Below are positions 61,033 to 64,000 of a DNA stretch of 64,000 bases, one piece after another (position 1 is the stretch's first letter; every line of letters begins with the position of its first letter). The notes under the pieces were generated by a model. It saw nothing but the letters and a program-made list of their open reading frames with translations, did no database searches and had not been told where the DNA came from. A program made the translations under genes and the position numbers. Origin of the DNA: Algoriphagus sp. AK58 (lineage in GTDB: Bacteria > Bacteroidota > Bacteroidia > Cytophagales > Cyclobacteriaceae); the NCBI RefSeq assembly GCF_014324365.1, contig NZ_QEIG01000014.1:248001-312000 (forward strand), read 5' to 3'.

Positions 61033-63030
61033 ATGACCGAGAAAAGTAACGAATTGTCCGAGCAGGACAAGGTGACCCAAGCTTCTGGAGAGGAAGTAAA
61101 AGGTATTGAAAACACAGCTGAGCCTACCGAATCTTCCGCTGAGCTAGTCGGGGAAAATGCCGCATCGACAGATCAAACTGCCAAAGAACTTTCTTCCGAG
61201 GACTCTACTGCTCCTGTTGAAGAAGAAATAAAAACTGAGGCCCCTGACTTGACTGAAGAGGCCGGATCAAAACCCGCTGACTCTGAAGAGCATGCAGAAG
61301 AGGAGGAGGAGCACGGTGAAGATCATCCAGACCTTTCAGGCCTGACAAAAGCTCAGCTTCTTAAGCTTCTCAAAGATAAAATCCACCATGGGGCTATACT
61401 CAAACTGGACAAGTTAGCCCATGAAATCAAGGCCGCTTTCGATGAGTTGGTAGCCAAGGATACCGAAATGGCTCTGGAAAAATTCAAAGCCGACGGAGGT
61501 GCCGAGGTTGACTTCGAATACCGACTTCATGAAGAGGAAAAAGAATTTAACAAGGTATTTAATGACTTCAGATATCAGCTTAACTCTTTAAGAAAAGAGG
61601 CTGAAAAGCAAAAAGAAAAAAATCTTCTTGCAAAAAATGAATTGCTTAACAAACTCCGTGATCTCGTGCATGGAGAAGAAACCACACTCAGCATGGGTGC
61701 AGTGAAAGCGATTCAAGAGGAATGGAAAGCCATCGGACCTGTTCCTACCGCTCAAAACAGAAATCTCTGGGCTAGCTTCAATGCCTTGATGGATCGCTTC
61801 TATGACAATCGAAGCATCTATTTTGAACTGAAGGAATTAGACCGCAAGAAAAATCTGGAAAGCAAAATCGAACTTTGTGAAAAAGCAGAGGCCCTCAAGG
61901 AAGTGAAAGAGTTGAAGGAAGCCATTAGACAACTCAATGAACTTCATGAGGAATTCAAACATATAGGGCCGGTTCCCAGAGATGAACAGGAAAATCTCTG
62001 GCAACGATTTAAGGCCGCCTCTGATGCGGTTTATGACCGAAGAAAAGAGTTCTTTGAAGGTCAAAAGGAAGTTTTCAAAAAGAACCAGACAGAAAAAGAA
62101 GCCCTGATTGCTCTTCTGACTCCTTTTGGGGAGTTCAAAGCGGATCGTATCAAGGACTGGAATACCAAGACCAAGGAGATTTTGGAGATTCAAAAGGCCT
62201 GGGAAAAAATCGGTCCTGTTCCAAAAGAAGCCGGAAAAGAGATCAACAAAGCCTTTTGGGCTGCTTTCAAGCAGTTTTTCCATCACAAGAACATGTTCTT
62301 CAAGGAACTGGACGAAATCCGTGCTTCCAATCAGAAGAAAGCAGAGGAGTTAATCTCCCAAGCGGAGGCCTTGATGGCAAATACCGATTGGCAGAACACC
62401 GCGAATCAACTGGTCAAGCTTCAGCAAGAGTGGAAGAAGCTCGGTCCAACTCCTGAGAAAAACCGAGATGCGCTATACAAAAGATTTAAGACAGCTTGTG
62501 ATTCCTTCTTTGAAAACAGAAGAAATACCAACAAGCAGGCTAATACTGAGTTTGATCAAAACCTGAAGCAAAAGCAGGAACTTATCCAAAAAATCAAGGA
62601 ATCTGCCTCTGGAGATAATTTAAGTGAAGGAGAATTGAGTGATTTTGTGGCTGAATTCAACGAGATCGGTTTTGTGCCAAGAAAAAATATGAAAGAGATC
62701 CAAAACCAATTTAAAGAAGCGGTGGATCTATACCTTGGCAAGCTCGATCCAAGCGGAAGCGGCAGAGAAGATTTCTTATTCAGGCTCAACCTGAACCGGA
62801 TTCAATCGGATCCCAATGCGGTCAAAACGCTTAACAAAAAGGAGCATGGCATCCGCAAGCAGATTGCAGACTTGGAAAACAATATTACGCTCTGGAAAAA
62901 CAATCTGGAGTTTTTTGCAGCTTCCAAGACTGCGGATAAGCTGAGAGATCAGTTTGATATCAAGATTCAGAAAGCCGAAGAAGAAATCGATAAGCTGAAG
63001 AAGAAGCTGTCGATTCTGAAGGAATTCTAA
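61033..63030 (+). CDS. DUF349 repeat protein
   Basis: A 665-residue protein. An acidic, low-complexity N-terminus (~1-105) is followed by at least five DUF349 repeats, each with W-x-x-I-G-P-V/T-P and a helical arm (EEWKAIGPVPTAQNRNLWASF, EFKHIGPVPRDEQENLWQRF, KAWEKIGPVPKEAGKEINKAF, EWKKLGPTPEKNRDALYKRF, EFNEIGFVPRKN), and a coiled-coil C-terminus. DUF349 proteins are linked to ribosomes or coiled scaffolds in other bacteria. The exact role is unknown. Confidence 0.93.
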   Translation: MTEKSNELSEQDKVTQASGEEVKGIENTAEPTESSAELVGENAASTDQTAKELSSEDSTAPVEEEIKTEAPDLTEEAGSKPADSEEHAEEEEEHGEDHPDLSGLTKAQLLKLLKDKIHHGAILKLDKLAHEIKAAFDELVAKDTEMALEKFKADGGAEVDFEYRLHEEEKEFNKVFNDFRYQLNSLRKEAEKQKEKNLLAKNELLNKLRDLVHGEETTLSMGAVKAIQEEWKAIGPVPTAQNRNLWASFNALMDRFYDNRSIYFELKELDRKKNLESKIELCEKAEALKEVKELKEAIRQLNELHEEFKHIGPVPRDEQENLWQRFKAASDAVYDRRKEFFEGQKEVFKKNQTEKEALIALLTPFGEFKADRIKDWNTKTKEILEIQKAWEKIGPVPKEAGKEINKAFWAAFKQFFHHKNMFFKELDEIRASNQKKAEELISQAEALMANTDWQNTANQLVKLQQEWKKLGPTPEKNRDALYKRFKTACDSFFENRRNTNKQANTEFDQNLKQKQELIQKIKESASGDNLSEGELSDFVAEFNEIGFVPRKNMKEIQNQFKEAVDLYLGKLDPSGSGREDFLFRLNLNRIQSDPNAVKTLNKKEHGIRKQIADLENNITLWKNNLEFFAASKTADKLRDQFDIKIQKAEEEIDKLKKKLSILKEF

Positions 63031-63139
63031 ATTTTTCCGGCTCAAAATCTGAGAGATAGCGGAATTTATGAAATTTCTCAGGTTTTGGGTTTGGAGTAAA
63101 AGAGAGTAGGGCTATATTTGCACCACCTAAACGGGGAAC

Positions 63140-63215
<76 letters not shown>

Positions 63216-63218
63216 AAA

Positions 63219-63247
63219 ACCACTCAGAAATGAGTGGTTTTTTTTAT
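63219..63247 (+). terminator. Terminator after tRNA-Thr
   Basis: AACCACTCA, GAAA loop, TGAGTGGTT, then a T-run. Confidence 0.88.
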
Positions 63248-63356
63248 TCCAGTATCCTTGGTAAAGTTTTGAAGTAGGTAGAAAGTCGATTGTTTTTTAT
63301 TCGATAAATTCAACATCTATTTCGTCTTTCATTTTAAATAGGCACCTCTTTTAATT

Positions 63357-64000
63357 ATGAACCTTCAAATCCTTCCATCCCATTTACTCAATGAATATTT
63401 GATGAATATTGGGGATGGATTGCAGGGTGCTTTTGATCAATTGAAAGAGGCAGAATTAACTACACCTAATTTTAGCTTTTACACTTCTGTTGCTTCCGTA
63501 TTCAGTAGTAAAATCGAAGGGGAGCCTATTGAATTGGACAGCTACATCAAACACAAGCGGGATGGGCTTGCTTTTCAGCCGGACTACACCAAAAAAATAG
63601 ATGACTTGTATGGTGCTTATGAGTTGGCCCAAAAAAATCCACTACAGGAAAGTACGGTCAAGGAAGCTCATCGTCTTTTGAGTAGACATTTGGTCACTGA
63701 ATCATGGCAGGGGAGATATCGAGCACAAAATATGTACGTGGCCACCGAAGATGGCAGAATCGAATATGTGGCTCCCATTCCGTCGAAAGTAGAAGGGGAG
63801 ATGCAAAAGTTTTTTTCGGATCTTAAAATCCTCTTGGAAGCTGATTTGTCCATAGAAGAGGTGTTTTATTATTCAGCGATGATTCATTTGGTTTTTGTAA
63901 AAATCCATCCTTGGAATGATGGCAATGGCCGCAGTGCCAGACTGATTGAGAAATGGTTTATGGCTGAAAAGCTGGGAGAGAAGGCATGGTTTGTCCAGAG
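63357..64000 (+). CDS. Fic-family protein, N-terminal part (truncated by window)
   Basis: The frame is open from the ATG at 63357 to the window end (214 codons). FVKIHPWNDGNGRSARLIEKW is the Fic motif H-P-F/W-x-D-G-N-G-R, so the AMP-transferase core is intact. SSKIEGEPIE at ~50-59 matches the inhibitory-helix motif (S/T)-x-x-x-E-G placed before the Fic core. This is a self-inhibited class II Fic enzyme that should transfer AMP (or remove it) on a protein target. The target and the C-terminus are not visible. No antitoxin precedes it. Confidence 0.85.
   Translation, partial: MNLQILPSHLLNEYLMNIGDGLQGAFDQLKEAELTTPNFSFYTSVASVFSSKIEGEPIELDSYIKHKRDGLAFQPDYTKKIDDLYGAYELAQKNPLQESTVKEAHRLLSRHLVTESWQGRYRAQNMYVATEDGRIEYVAPIPSKVEGEMQKFFSDLKILLEADLSIEEVFYYSAMIHLVFVKIHPWNDGNGRSARLIEKWFMAEKLGEKAWFVQ

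Overview
The window looks like a piece of a Bacteroidota chromosome, most likely a Cyclobacteriaceae relative such as Algoriphagus (inference). The clues are gene starts without strong Shine-Dalgarno sequences, a short primary sigma factor of the Bacteroidota type, DUF5686, DUF3871, DUF4332 and BshB1 family proteins, and moderate to low GC. It divides into an accessory island (about 1 to 25,100) and core chromosome (about 25,100 to 64,000).

Island, part 1 (1-17,857, all plus strand). A nearly gap-free run of genes has the order of a type 3 BREX anti-phage locus: BrxF-like, BrxC/DUF6079 ATPase, DNA methyltransferase, BrxHII-like SNF2 helicase, PglZ, BrxA-position protein. The end of a DUF2357-type nuclease lies upstream. 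Several extra genes are woven into it: a probable toxin-antitoxin-SecB-chaperone (TAC) triplet between brxC and the methyltransferase, a very AT-rich lipoprotein, a CBS/HEPN-like protein and a DUF4145 protein between methyltransferase and helicase, and a large protein with polymerase-palm-like motifs at the end. The methyltransferase is a compositional mosaic, and the BrxF-like protein has lost its Walker A segment.

Island, part 2 (17,858-25,100). A recombination module (Sak4/RecA-like ATPase, DUF3871, RadC-like JAB protein) is followed on the minus strand by a two-gene unknown operon, a pair of 49-bp direct repeats, two small element proteins, an unknown gene overlapping a tyrosine integrase, and a zinc-finger/HTH protein. 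The island ends beside the 3' end of mnmE. Its left end is outside the window.

Core, 25,178-49,596. A tight minus-strand operon carries a DtxR/MntR-type regulator, a metal ABC transporter (one permease fused to a DtxR-like domain), a thioredoxin-like protein and mnmE, with two palindromic operator candidates upstream. Then follow a glycosyltransferase, dapD, a TPR lipoprotein, a secreted zinc-finger protein, a DUF4332 protein, a HerA-like ATPase, a BaiN-like flavoprotein, an Hpt-like protein, a YheT-like hydrolase, lhgO, a DUF5686 protein, a small exported protein, the thrS-infC-rpmI-rplT translation cluster and an unusual Nramp-related transporter.

Core, 49,597-64,000. A complex tRNA-Met locus holds one intact tRNA, two ~396-bp tandem units that each join a GIY-YIG gene to a broken tRNA-Met, and three 96-bp tRNA-derived units interrupted by palindromes. 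Housekeeping genes follow: a START-like protein, an LptF/G-like permease, rpsO, pnp, the primary sigma factor, trxB, an M23/LysM peptidase, bshB1, pdxH, a YqgE protein, a DUF349 protein, tRNA-Thr and a Fic protein cut by the window end.
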